Shown piece after piece: positions 1 to 5,250 of a stretch of 15,259 nucleotides of DNA. The stretch is taken from the NCBI GenBank assembly GCA_963557075.1, contig CAUWDA010000050.1, positions 1 through 15,259 on the forward strand. The letters run 5' to 3'. The DNA comes from Flavonifractor sp963557075 (GTDB lineage Bacteria > Bacillota > Clostridia > Oscillospirales > Oscillospiraceae). Numbering within the stretch: the first letter of the stretch is position 1; every line of letters begins with the position of its first letter. Position numbers and translations under genes: made by a program. Below the pieces are notes generated by a model that saw nothing but the letters and a program-made list of their open reading frames with translations, ran no database searches and was not told the DNA's origin.

Positions 1-247
1 GAAAGCGGAACAGGCCGTTGAGGGCGGCCAGCGCCCCGTTGACCGTGGCCGGGGCGCGGCCCTGGGCCAGCAAGCACTCCTTCCAGCTCGTCACCGCCTC
101 CCGGCTTACGGGACTGTCCCCCAGCCAGCGGGCAAAGGCGCGGATGTCATGCAGATATTTCTCTATGGTGGCCGCACTTTTTTCTTCCAGCCGGAGATGA
201 TTTTCGTACAGCCGGACGTGTTCTGATGTCAATTTCCGTTCGCTCAT
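1..247 (-). CDS. Tyrosine recombinase/integrase, N-terminal fragment (cut by window edge)
   Basis: The first 82 codons of a leftward gene are present; the rest lies beyond position 1. The ATG at 245-247 follows a good ribosome site (GAGGAGGG, then CTACC). The protein starts MSERKLTSEHVRLYENHL and continues with SAATIEKYLHDIRAFARWL and a segment ending APATVNGALAALNGLFRF. This is the pattern of the SAM-like core-binding domain of XerC/D-type phage and transposon integrases, including the N-terminal helices that grip DNA and the conserved T-[IV]-x-x-Y helix start. The catalytic domain (R-H-R-Y residues) would lie outside the window, so activity cannot be judged. A weak possible promoter (TTGCTT, 17 bp, TATAGA at 267-295) precedes it but would give a very short leader. 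It suggests that this segment is, or sits next to, an integrated mobile element. It could also be a chromosomal XerC/D paralogue. Confidence 0.85.
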   Translation of the reverse strand, partial: MSERKLTSEHVRLYENHLRLEEKSAATIEKYLHDIRAFARWLGDSPVSREAVTSWKECLLAQGRAPATVNGALAALNGLFRF

Positions 248-294
248 GGTAGCCCTCCTCGATGGTTCTATACGGCTATTTTACGGGCAAAGCA

Positions 295-326
295 AAGCCC
301 ACAGCGGCAAGTACCGCTGTGGGCTT
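295..326 (-). terminator. Perfect 13 bp hairpin between the acetyltransferase and integrase genes
   Basis: Arms 295-307 (AAGCCCACAGCGG) and 314-326 are perfectly complementary around a 6 nt loop. Read leftward, the stem is followed by TGCTTTGCCC, a poor but T-containing tract, so it may be a second, weaker terminator behind the one at 433-465. It would separate the acetyltransferase transcript from the integrase. It has no T-tract on the plus strand. It could instead be a repeat unit or a recombinase site. Confidence 0.5.
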
Positions 327-432
327 GTTGCGATGCTGTCCCGCTTGCCGTATTGGTAGGATACCCACCAGCAGAGGGAAATGATGCACTTGGTTGCCAT
401 TTCGGCACCGGAGCAACTTTCGCAAGGCAGAC

Positions 433-465
433 AAAAAGCGGAGCGCTTACCAGCACTCCGCTTTT
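433..465 (-). terminator. Intrinsic terminator overlapping the acetyltransferase stop codon
   Basis: Arms 434-443 and 456-465 (AAAAGCGGAG on the minus strand) pair perfectly over 10 bp with a 12 nt loop, and the minus strand continues into TTTTTGTCTG. The left side of the stem is made of the last codons of the acetyltransferase, and its TAA (447-449) falls in the loop. This fits a Rho-independent end for the leftward reductase-acetyltransferase transcript. Confidence 0.75.
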
Positions 466-908
466 GACAGCTCTCTTTGCAGATAGACCATATCCACCAG
501 CCGGACCCCACACTCATAGATGGGGTGGTCGTAGTGGTCGATAAAAAAGTTTTTGACCCGGTGGCTCCTGCGAAAGCCGCAGGCTTCATAAAACGGGATG
601 GTGGCGGGGCTGTCCCCAGTGCCCACCTGCAACACGGTATATCTCCTCCCATAGGTCCGGATGAGGAAATCCACCAGGGCTTTTCCATAGCCCCTGCCCT
701 GGGCCCCCGGCTCCACGGCAATGTTTTTTAACTCCAGGACCCCGCCGCCCTCGTCGGTCACCACGCACTCCGCCTTGACTCCGTCGTCCTCCAGCACATA
801 CATGGTCCCCCGCTCCAGATAGCGGTCGAGCATATCCTCCTGCTCATCCGCAAGCAGAAGCAGCGAGAGGTACTGCTTTTTATCCTTCTCCACTTTTCTG
901 ATTTCCAA
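447..908 (-). CDS. GNAT-family N-acetyltransferase
   Basis: A 153-residue cytoplasmic protein, the usual length for a single GNAT domain. Motif A, which binds acetyl-CoA, is clear at about residues 59-82: ELKNIAVEPGAQGRGYGKAL, containing the Q-G-x-G-x-G/A signature (QGRGYGK). Motif B follows as ATIPFYEACGFRRSH, then a C-terminal NFFIDHYDHPIYECGV strand region. The family transfers an acetyl group from acetyl-CoA to an amine. The overall layout resembles Bacillus YvbK-type proteins, but the substrate cannot be told. The start is TTG (906-908), which directly opens the conserved N-terminus, with the preceding reductase stop codon 6 nt upstream, so translation is probably coupled. It ends in the terminator at 433-465. 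The family is certain; the role (detoxification, antibiotic or metabolite modification) is open. Confidence 0.9.
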   Translation of the reverse strand: MEIRKVEKDKKQYLSLLLLADEQEDMLDRYLERGTMYVLEDDGVKAECVVTDEGGGVLELKNIAVEPGAQGRGYGKALVDFLIRTYGRRYTVLQVGTGDSPATIPFYEACGFRRSHRVKNFFIDHYDHPIYECGVRLVDMVYLQRELSKAECW

Positions 909-914
909 CGTCTG

Positions 915-1445
915 TCACCGCTTTTCGTACACCAGATCCACGATCCCGTTATAACATTCCGTTCCCACCAGCTTCAGCGGAAACTCCTGCCCCAGTTCGG
1001 GGAACAGCCGCACGCCTTTGCCCAGCACGGTGGGGATGACCGACAGCCACAGCTTGTCGATGCGCCCCGCCTTCAGCAGCTGCCCGGCTACGGACGCGCC
1101 GCCGCAGATCCAGATATTCCCTTCATATTCCCCGTTCAGACGCTCTGCCAGATCAGTCAGATCTCCGTTCCAGAAGAAAATGTTCTCCCGAGCTGTTTCC
1201 TGCCGGTGCGTTGCCACATAGCAGGGGCGGCCCTCGTAGGGCCAGCTGCCCGGGGAGAGCTCCGTAACGATCTGGTGGTAGGTCGTCCAGCCCATCATGA
1301 CGGCATCCACCGTCTCATAAAATGCCGGGTAGCTGCCAGGGGCATCCGGCTGGCTGCCGTCACCCGCCAGCCAGCTCACGCCGCCCTGCTCGTCCGCAAC
1401 ATACCCATCCACGCTCACGGCAAGATACAACACGATTTTTCCCAC
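915..1445 (-). CDS. Dihydrofolate reductase / RibD C-terminal-domain family protein
   Basis: A 176-residue protein of the RibD_C/DHFR-like fold, cytoplasmic and probably NADPH-dependent. It opens with the beta-strand and substrate-loop pattern LYLAVSVDGYVAD, has MMGWTTYHQI (the family's GRxTY-like helix) near residue 52, the cofactor-binding IWICGGASVAGQLLKAG near residues 115-131, and LSVIPTVLGKGVRLFPE. These are hallmarks of the YyaP/YwjB-type stand-alone reductases, whose physiological substrate is generally unknown. I chose the GTG at 1443-1445 because GGAGGGG lies 6 nt upstream; the ATG at 1451 touches that site, and an upstream ATG (1460) precedes it. It is the first gene of a leftward pair with the acetyltransferase, driven by the promoter at 1468-1496, and divergent from the WYL regulator that may control it. 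Confidence 0.88.
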   Translation of the reverse strand: MGKIVLYLAVSVDGYVADEQGGVSWLAGDGSQPDAPGSYPAFYETVDAVMMGWTTYHQIVTELSPGSWPYEGRPCYVATHRQETARENIFFWNGDLTDLAERLNGEYEGNIWICGGASVAGQLLKAGRIDKLWLSVIPTVLGKGVRLFPELGQEFPLKLVGTECYNGIVDLVYEKR

Positions 1446-1467
1446 AAGCATCCCCTCCATTGCCCCT

Positions 1468-1496
1468 ATTGTACTCAAGCGCTCCCAAAAACACAA
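1468..1496 (-). promoter_or_regulatory. Leftward sigma-A promoter for the reductase-acetyltransferase pair
   Basis: Read leftward: TTGTGT (1491-1496), a 17 bp spacer, and TACAAT (1468-1473, five of six consensus bases). The predicted start near 1461 gives a short leader containing the GGAGGGG ribosome site. A strong leftward T8 tract and the dyad at 1505-1534 lie immediately upstream. Confidence 0.7.
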
Positions 1497-1504
1497 GAAA
1501 AAAA

Positions 1505-1534
1505 AGAAACACGACAGACCGTTGTCGTGTTTCT
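1505..1534. promoter_or_regulatory. Perfect 12+12 bp dyad in the divergent spacer (operator, or leftward terminator)
   Basis: Arm AGAAACACGACA (1505-1516), 6 bp centre GACCGT, and its exact inverse at 1523-1534. It covers the -35 and spacer zone of the rightward promoter (extended -10 at 1536-1544) and sits just upstream of the leftward -35. That is a natural place for one operator serving both directions, and the WYL regulator encoded next door is the obvious candidate binder. Read leftward, however, the stem is followed directly by eight T (1498-1505), so it also has the form of an intrinsic terminator against leftward transcripts. The sequence alone does not decide between these. Confidence 0.65.
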
Positions 1535-1535
1535 G

Positions 1536-1544
1536 TGCTATAAT
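1536..1544 (+). promoter_or_regulatory. Extended -10 promoter for the WYL regulator operon
   Basis: TGCTATAAT is a perfect extended -10 (TGn plus TATAAT). No good -35 hexamer stands 16-18 bp upstream, where the dyad at 1505-1534 lies instead, so extended -10 recognition or activator or repressor control is plausible. The start would fall near 1551, with the first gene's ATG at 1576. Confidence 0.65.
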
Positions 1545-1575
1545 GCAGGCAGACATGCGAAAGGCGGTGAACTCC

Positions 1576-2484
1576 ATGAAGCTGGAGCGGCTCATCGGCA
1601 TCCTGTCCATCCTGCTCCAGAGGGAGAAGGTCACCGCCCCGGAGCTGGCGGAGCAGTTCGAGGTGTCCCGCCGGACCATTCAGCGGGACATTGAGGCCCT
1701 GTGCCGGGCGGGCATTCCCATTTCCACCGCCCAGGGCGCGGGGGGCGGCATCTCCATTATGGAGGGCTACCGGGTGGACCGCACGGTGCTCACCGCTCCG
1801 GAGATGCAGGCCATCCTGGCGGGGCTGCGGAGCTTGGACAGCGTCAGCGGCACCCGGCGCTACACCCAGCTGATGGAAAAGCTGTCCGCCGGAACAGGCA
1901 GACTGATGCCCAGCGGCGCCCATATGCTTATCGACCTCTCCTCCTGGTATAAAACCAGTCTGCCCCCCAAGATCGAACTGATCCAGGACGCCATTGAACA
2001 GCACCACACCATCCGCTTCACCTATTTCTCCCCCAAAGTGGAGACCGTGCGGACGGTGGAGCCCTGCTACCTGGTGTTTCATTGGTCTGCCTGGTATGTG
2101 TGGGGCTGGTGCCAGACGCGGAAGGATCTCCGCCTGTTCAAATTGAACCGCATGACGGAGCTTACCACCGGCAAGCCCTTCGCCCCCCGCTCTGTCCCTC
2201 TGCCCGATCTGGAGCCGGAGCGGGTCTTTCCGATCAAATATCAGCTCACCGTTCTCTTTGACCCCGCCTGCCGCTGGCGGCTGGTAGAGGAATACGGGGC
2301 AGACCGCTTCACTGTGGAGCCGGACGGCCGGCTGCGCTTTACCGGCGGCTTTCCCGACGGGGACAGCGCGCTCAGCTGGGTCTTGACCTTCGGGGATAAG
2401 GCCGAGTTACTGGAACCGCCAGAGCTGCGGGAGCAGCTTGGAAAGCTGGCGGAAGCATTGGCCGAGCGCTACAGGAGGAATTGA
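1576..2484 (+). CDS. YafY/DeoR-type transcriptional regulator with WYL domain
   Basis: A 302-residue DNA-binding regulator of typical length for the family. Residues 1-55 form the HTH_11 winged helix (LERLIGILSILLQREKVTA, then ELAEQFEVSRRTIQRDIEAL as the recognition helices), followed by the wing GAGGGISIMEGY. The WYL sensor domain spans roughly residues 135-210 (IELIQDAIEQHHTIRFTYFS, later RTVEPCYLVFHWSAWYVWGW and DLRLFKLNRM). The eponymous W-Y-L is W-Y-V here, a conservative change. A WCX-type C-terminal extension ends the protein. The ATG at 1576 follows AAAGGCGGTGA; an in-frame ATG at 1555 is less well placed. It overlaps nothing and is followed one base after its stop by the TfoX-like gene. 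Likely binding site: the dyad at 1505-1534 (inference). Confidence 0.92.
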   Translation: MKLERLIGILSILLQREKVTAPELAEQFEVSRRTIQRDIEALCRAGIPISTAQGAGGGISIMEGYRVDRTVLTAPEMQAILAGLRSLDSVSGTRRYTQLMEKLSAGTGRLMPSGAHMLIDLSSWYKTSLPPKIELIQDAIEQHHTIRFTYFSPKVETVRTVEPCYLVFHWSAWYVWGWCQTRKDLRLFKLNRMTELTTGKPFAPRSVPLPDLEPERVFPIKYQLTVLFDPACRWRLVEEYGADRFTVEPDGRLRFTGGFPDGDSALSWVLTFGDKAELLEPPELREQLGKLAEALAERYRRN

Positions 2485-2485
2485 C

Positions 2486-2806
2486 ATGGCGTCTCATCCG
2501 GATTTTGTGAACTATGTGGCCGAGCAGCTGCGGGAGGCAGGCGCCATCCGCAGCCGGAAGATGTTCGGCGAATACGGCCTGTACTGCGACGGTGTGTTCT
2601 TCGCTGTCATCTGTGACGACCAGCTTTTCGTCAAGGTCACCCCCCAGGGGGAAGCGGCGTTCCCCGACCTGCCCAAGGCCCCGCCCTACGAGGGGGCCAG
2701 GGACTCCTTTCTGGTGGAAGATGTGGAGGACCGGGAGCGGATGACAGAGCTGACCCGCATCACCTGCCTGGCACTTCAGGCACAGCCCCAAAAGCGGAGG
2801 AAATGA
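2486..2806 (+). CDS. TfoX N-terminal-domain protein
   Basis: A 106-residue protein made of the TfoX_N domain alone. The signature RKMFGEYGLY sits at residues 24-33, followed by FFAVICDDQLFVKV and PPYEGARDSFLVEDVED. In gamma-proteobacteria TfoX/Sxy activates competence genes; stand-alone TfoX_N proteins in Firmicutes are common beside YafY-type regulators and have no settled role, so a competence function should not be assumed. The ATG at 2486 has an AGGAGG site 7 nt upstream and starts one base after the regulator's stop, so the two are co-translated. Its own stop overlaps an ATG (ATGA at 2803-2806) just before the next gene. Confidence 0.9.
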   Translation: MASHPDFVNYVAEQLREAGAIRSRKMFGEYGLYCDGVFFAVICDDQLFVKVTPQGEAAFPDLPKAPPYEGARDSFLVEDVEDRERMTELTRITCLALQAQPQKRRK

Positions 2807-2808
2807 CC

Positions 2809-3444
2809 ATGGCCTTTGACTACAAGAAAGCATATAAGGAATTTTATCTGCCCCCCAAAACGCCGGGCATCGTCACCGTGCCTGCCATGAACTTCCTGGC
2901 CGTGCGTGGTCATGGCGACCCCAACGAGGAAGGCGGGGCTTATAAGCAGGCTCTGGAGCTGCTCTATGCCGTGGCCTACACCATCAAAATGAGCAAACTG
3001 GGCAGGCACAGGCTGGAGGGGTACTTTGACTATGTGGTGCCACCTCTGGAAGGCTTATGGTGGCAGGAGGATACGCAAGGCGTGGACTACGCCCGCAAAG
3101 CGGATTTCCGGTGGATCTCCCTCATCCGCCTGCCGGAGTTTGTGACAAAAGCGGCTTTTGACTGGGCCATCCGGGAGGCCGCCGAAAAGAAAGGGCGGGA
3201 CTTCTCGGCTGTGGAGTCCTTCTCCTGGGAGGAAGGGCTGTGCGTCCAGTGTATGCACCTGGGCCCGTACGACGACGAGCCCGTCACCGTGGCCGCCATG
3301 GAGGAGTATGCCAGGGGGCAGGGCTATGAATTGGATTTCAGCCAGGGCCGGTTCCACCACGAGATCTATTTGAGCGACGCGCGGCGGTGCAAGCCGGAAA
3401 AACGGAAAACCGTCATCCGGCAGCCGGTGCGGCGCGCACTATGA
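2809..3444 (+). CDS. GyrI-like small-molecule-binding domain protein
   Basis: A 211-residue protein similar to the GyrI-like / COG4832 group: MAFDYKKAYKEFYLPPKTPG, then TVPAMNFLAVRGHGDPNE (the conserved strand carrying the RGxGDPN pattern), YAVAYTIKMSKL, and a second half with CVQCMHLGPYDDEPVTVAAM and FHHEIYLSDARR. These proteins have the SOUL/GyrI ligand-binding fold; some members act as drug-binding or cyclopropanoid-hydrolysing proteins and others are sensory domains. This one carries no DNA-binding part. I prefer the ATG at 2809 (GGAGG 8 nt upstream) over the ATG at 2803, which overlaps the preceding stop but is only 2 nt from the site. It is the last gene of the rightward trio, so it may handle the ligand that the WYL protein senses (inference). 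Confidence 0.87.
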   Translation: MAFDYKKAYKEFYLPPKTPGIVTVPAMNFLAVRGHGDPNEEGGAYKQALELLYAVAYTIKMSKLGRHRLEGYFDYVVPPLEGLWWQEDTQGVDYARKADFRWISLIRLPEFVTKAAFDWAIREAAEKKGRDFSAVESFSWEEGLCVQCMHLGPYDDEPVTVAAMEEYARGQGYELDFSQGRFHHEIYLSDARRCKPEKRKTVIRQPVRRAL

Positions 3445-3464
3445 GCGGTGACCGGCCATCACGC

Positions 3465-3629
3465 TCACTCCGCGGTATGACTTCGTTTCACACGGTTTCT
3501 GTCATAGGCCTTCTTATTGGGCACGGTCCTGGTGACCGGGCAGAGTCCGTACCAGGAGCCCCGCTGCTTATCATGATAGCGTTTCTGTTCTTTTTTGCTC
3601 CGCTTGCTCAGCGGGACTATCTTCTGCAC
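3465..3629 (-). CDS. Small basic protein associated with Clostridia mobile elements
   Basis: A 54-residue, strongly basic protein starting MQKIVPLSKRSKKEQKRYH, continuing KQRGSWYGLCPVTRTVPN and KKAYDRNRVKRS. From memory, proteins with KIVPLSKRSKK, QRGSW and NPVTR-VP-KKAYDR blocks recur in conjugative transposons of Clostridia; their function is unknown. I set the start at GTG (3627-3629), because AAGGAGG lies 9 nt upstream at 3639-3645 and the conserved block begins there. The open frame runs further upstream but without such a signal. Its stop faces the GyrI-like gene's end. An excess of Lys/Arg with few hydrophobic residues suggests a nucleic-acid- or ribosome-binding peptide (inference). 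Confidence 0.62.
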   Translation of the reverse strand: MQKIVPLSKRSKKEQKRYHDKQRGSWYGLCPVTRTVPNKKAYDRNRVKRSHTAE

Positions 3630-3704
3630 TGGGATCAGCCTCCTTACAGGGGTCCAGTCTGCCCTTCTCAATGTGACATTCTCCTTACAATCCCCGGTTC
3701 CCAC

Positions 3705-3733
3705 TTGCTTTTTCTCCTCCGCTCCGCTATTCT
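3705..3733 (+). promoter_or_regulatory. Possible weak promoter for the Cro/C1-type regulator
   Basis: TTGCTT (3705-3710), a 17 bp spacer and TATTCT (3728-3733) stand 43 bp before the regulator's start codon. An overlapping TAATAT at 3735-3740 is an alternative -10 without a good -35. Matches are partial, so this is tentative. Confidence 0.3.
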
Positions 3734-3775
3734 GTAATATCCCGCTGGGGAAATACCAATACGGAGGAAAGCGAA

Positions 3776-4405
3776 ATGTGTCTGTATCCGACCATCGACC
3801 TCCCTGCAACCGGGAAAAATATCCTGCGGCTGCGGAAGGAGCGGGGACTCAGCGTCAAAGACCTCCAGTCGTTCTTCGGTTTTGAGGACCCGCAGGCGAT
3901 CTACAAGTGGCAGTGGGGAAAATGCCTTCCCTCAGTCGATAACCTGTATGCGCTCAGCGCATTGCTTGAAGTGCCTATGAATGAGATCCTTGTCTCATCC
4001 CGGCCAACGATCGATCTTATGGTATGTGAGCAGCAGGCGGAAGCCTGCTGCTCACCTTTTTACAGGCCGGCCGCCCCGGATGCAGCAGAACACGAAAACA
4101 GCTTAAACCATTTCGACCGGCGCTTCCGCCCGGCGCCGCCTAACGCGGCGCACAGGGACCAGGGCGGCGGTCTATTTCTATGGGCGGCACAATGGCCAAC
4201 TGTTTCGAGTTTCAAGCTCGTCAGAGATGGAGATGTGAGATGCGGATCGGCGAGACAGCGGATATGGGGATATCGCGTTCACGAAGCAGCGTCTGGCGCT
4301 GGCAGAGGCACAGAATGTTTCCTCTCACAAACCAGGGTGATGTACCAGGTCAGCATTTCTGCTCAGTATTTTTTGTGTGCAGCGTTATGGTTCATCTGCA
4401 CCTGA
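3776..4405 (+). CDS. Cro/C1-family helix-turn-helix regulator with an anomalous C-terminal tail
   Basis: The ATG at 3776 has GGAGG about 8 nt upstream. Residues 1-75 are a clear XRE helix-turn-helix: LPATGKNILRLRKERGLSVK, DLQSFFGFEDPQAIYKWQ (recognition helix), then LPSVDNLYALSALLEVPMNE. The form is typical of the short regulators in conjugative elements of Clostridia. The frame stays open to 4405 (209 residues), but after about residue 95 the sequence is Pro/Ala/Arg/Cys-rich and lacks any domain I recognise. The change coincides with a strong intrinsic terminator at 4026-4061 and the left 24 bp inverted repeat at 4066. The functional protein may therefore be about 95 residues with its original end replaced or lost. 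I give the full open frame but trust only the N-terminal part. Confidence 0.7.
   Translation: MCLYPTIDLPATGKNILRLRKERGLSVKDLQSFFGFEDPQAIYKWQWGKCLPSVDNLYALSALLEVPMNEILVSSRPTIDLMVCEQQAEACCSPFYRPAAPDAAEHENSLNHFDRRFRPAPPNAAHRDQGGGLFLWAAQWPTVSSFKLVRDGDVRCGSARQRIWGYRVHEAASGAGRGTECFLSQTRVMYQVSISAQYFLCAALWFICT
4026..4061 (+). terminator. Intrinsic terminator inside the regulator reading frame
   Basis: A perfect 13 bp stem, arms 4026-4038 (GTGAGCAGCAGGC) and 4043-4055, closed by a GGAA tetraloop and followed by CTTTTTA. It is among the best terminator structures in the window. It lies within the open frame at the codons for VCEQQAEACCS, so most transcripts should end before the downstream part of the frame is made. 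This supports the view that the real gene ended about here. Confidence 0.8.
4066..4089 (+). repeat. Left arm of 24 bp inverted repeat
   Basis: Begins GCCGGCCGCCCCGG and ends CAGCAGA. It starts 4 bp after the T-tract of the terminator at 4026-4061. It lies in the tail of the regulator frame. Confidence 0.9.
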
Positions 4406-4427
4406 ACCGGTCTGCGCATGTTCCGTC

Positions 4428-4451
4428 TCTGCTGCATCCGGGGCGGCCGGC
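4428..4451 (-). repeat. Right arm of 24 bp inverted repeat
   Basis: Exact reverse complement of 4066-4089. Its outer end is 8 bp from the stop codon (4460-4462) of the leftward gene next door, so both arms sit at gene 3' ends. Confidence 0.9.
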
Positions 4452-4459
4452 GCCGCACG

Positions 4460-5098
4460 TCAGGCGGTCCGGCTCCCCATGCGATCGTTGAAAATGGCCG
4501 CAAAGCTGTCATTCACATCAAAAGGCGCCTCGTAGGCCACCTCGGAATTGATCAGGCAGCGGTCCAGCTCCGCGCTCACCGCGTCCGCCTTCTCAGACAG
4601 CCGCTTCAACGCCGCCCGGATCTGGTTGCGGTCGTAGTTGATCGTGACGACCCGCTTGGCGTCGCAGCGGTAGGAGACCTGGTTGCCGTCCGCGTTGAAC
4701 CGGTAGCCTGTAGCGCCGCCCGCCAGCAGTTGCTCGGAATTCCGCAGGTCCACCATGTGGCGGAACACCGCGGCAATGGCCTGACGCTTTCCGTTGAGAC
4801 TGACCTCGCTGTCCATGTCCACCGGCTGCTGACTCTTGGCGGCGCGAATCGCTCTGGAGAGTTTCTCCCGTTCGGAAAGCAAATCAAGCAGAAAGGCCGC
4901 CACATCATTGATCCGGTCCGCGTACTCGCTGGGCGCCACCTCCACAGTGGTCTCGTTTTCCTTTTCAGGCATGACCTTCTTGTGGAGCGCCGTCACCTTG
5001 ATCTCCGTAATGTTCCGGTCGTCCTCCAGGAGCATCTCTGCCTCGTCCATCAGGCTTTGCAGCTTGTTCTGGAACCGGAACGCTTCCTTTAAGTTCAT
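4460..5098 (-). CDS. Conserved-looking protein of unknown function, coiled-coil-rich
   Basis: A 212-residue soluble protein without signal peptide or membrane segment. The N-terminal half is charged and helical (MNLKEAFRFQNKLQSLMDEA; later SEREKLSRAIRAAKSQQ), consistent with coiled coil. The middle has LAGGATGYRFNADGNQVSYR, and the C-terminal part a helix rich in Lys/Glu followed by VAYEAPFDVNDSFAAIF. I recall similar proteins with the closing Y-x-P-x-DVNDSF motif in Gram-positive bacteria, all uncharacterised; I do not assign a function. The ATG at 5096-5098 follows GGGGAGG with a 10 nt gap; a closer ATG is in another frame. It is a single-gene unit with its own promoter (5137-5165), and its 3' end abuts the right inverted repeat. 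No terminator is visible after it. Confidence 0.75.
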   Translation of the reverse strand: MNLKEAFRFQNKLQSLMDEAEMLLEDDRNITEIKVTALHKKVMPEKENETTVEVAPSEYADRINDVAAFLLDLLSEREKLSRAIRAAKSQQPVDMDSEVSLNGKRQAIAAVFRHMVDLRNSEQLLAGGATGYRFNADGNQVSYRCDAKRVVTINYDRNQIRAALKRLSEKADAVSAELDRCLINSEVAYEAPFDVNDSFAAIFNDRMGSRTA

Positions 5099-5136
5099 AT
5101 ACAGCCATCCTCCCCTGCTCGTTCTGTTCTGCCCCT

Positions 5137-5165
5137 ATCATAGCCTGCTCCATGCCACTTGTCAT
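5137..5165 (-). promoter_or_regulatory. Leftward promoter for the 212-residue unknown protein
   Basis: Read leftward: ATGACA (5160-5165), a 17 bp spacer and TATGAT (5137-5142); each box matches the sigma-A consensus in five of six positions. The start would be near 5130, about 32 nt before the start codon. Confidence 0.7.
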
Positions 5166-5181
5166 TGAACCGGTGGTTCAA
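5165..5181. promoter_or_regulatory. Short dyad touching the -35 box
   Basis: TTGAACCGGTGGTTCAA is a perfect 7+7 bp inverted repeat with a 3 bp centre. It abuts the -35 hexamer of the promoter at 5137-5165, a position suited to an operator or activator site. A protein that binds it is not evident from the window. Confidence 0.4.
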
Positions 5182-5250
5182 CCCGTATGTCTTTTGAAGC
5201 GGCGGTATCATTCCGGGGCGCGGCGGGACGGACGGTATGCGGGCAAGGGT

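Larger units (their letters stand above)
4066..4451. mobile_element. 386 bp segment bounded by perfect 24 bp inverted repeats (candidate non-autonomous element)
   Basis: The outer 24 bp at 4066-4089 and 4428-4451 are exact inverses of each other. The 338 bp between them encode nothing recognisable in any frame; they contain a small GC-rich hairpin (4133-4151) and a T-rich stretch near 4369-4376. The size and inverted ends resemble a MITE-like or decayed insertion sequence. I see no target duplication (flanks CAG on the left, GCC on the right), and the matches do not extend inward, so this is a candidate only. Alternatives are two copies of a dispersed repeat in opposite orientation, or an inversion boundary. 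Confidence 0.35.

Noticed and set aside
1446..1679. N-terminal extension of the reductase frame
   Set aside because: It would overlap the divergent WYL gene, and the reductase domain begins after 1445 with a good ribosome site.
3443..3466. Imperfect dyad (GAGCG-GTGA with TCACGCTC) between the GyrI-like gene and the small protein gene
   Set aside because: It has one bulged base and no T-tract on either strand, so I do not call it a terminator.
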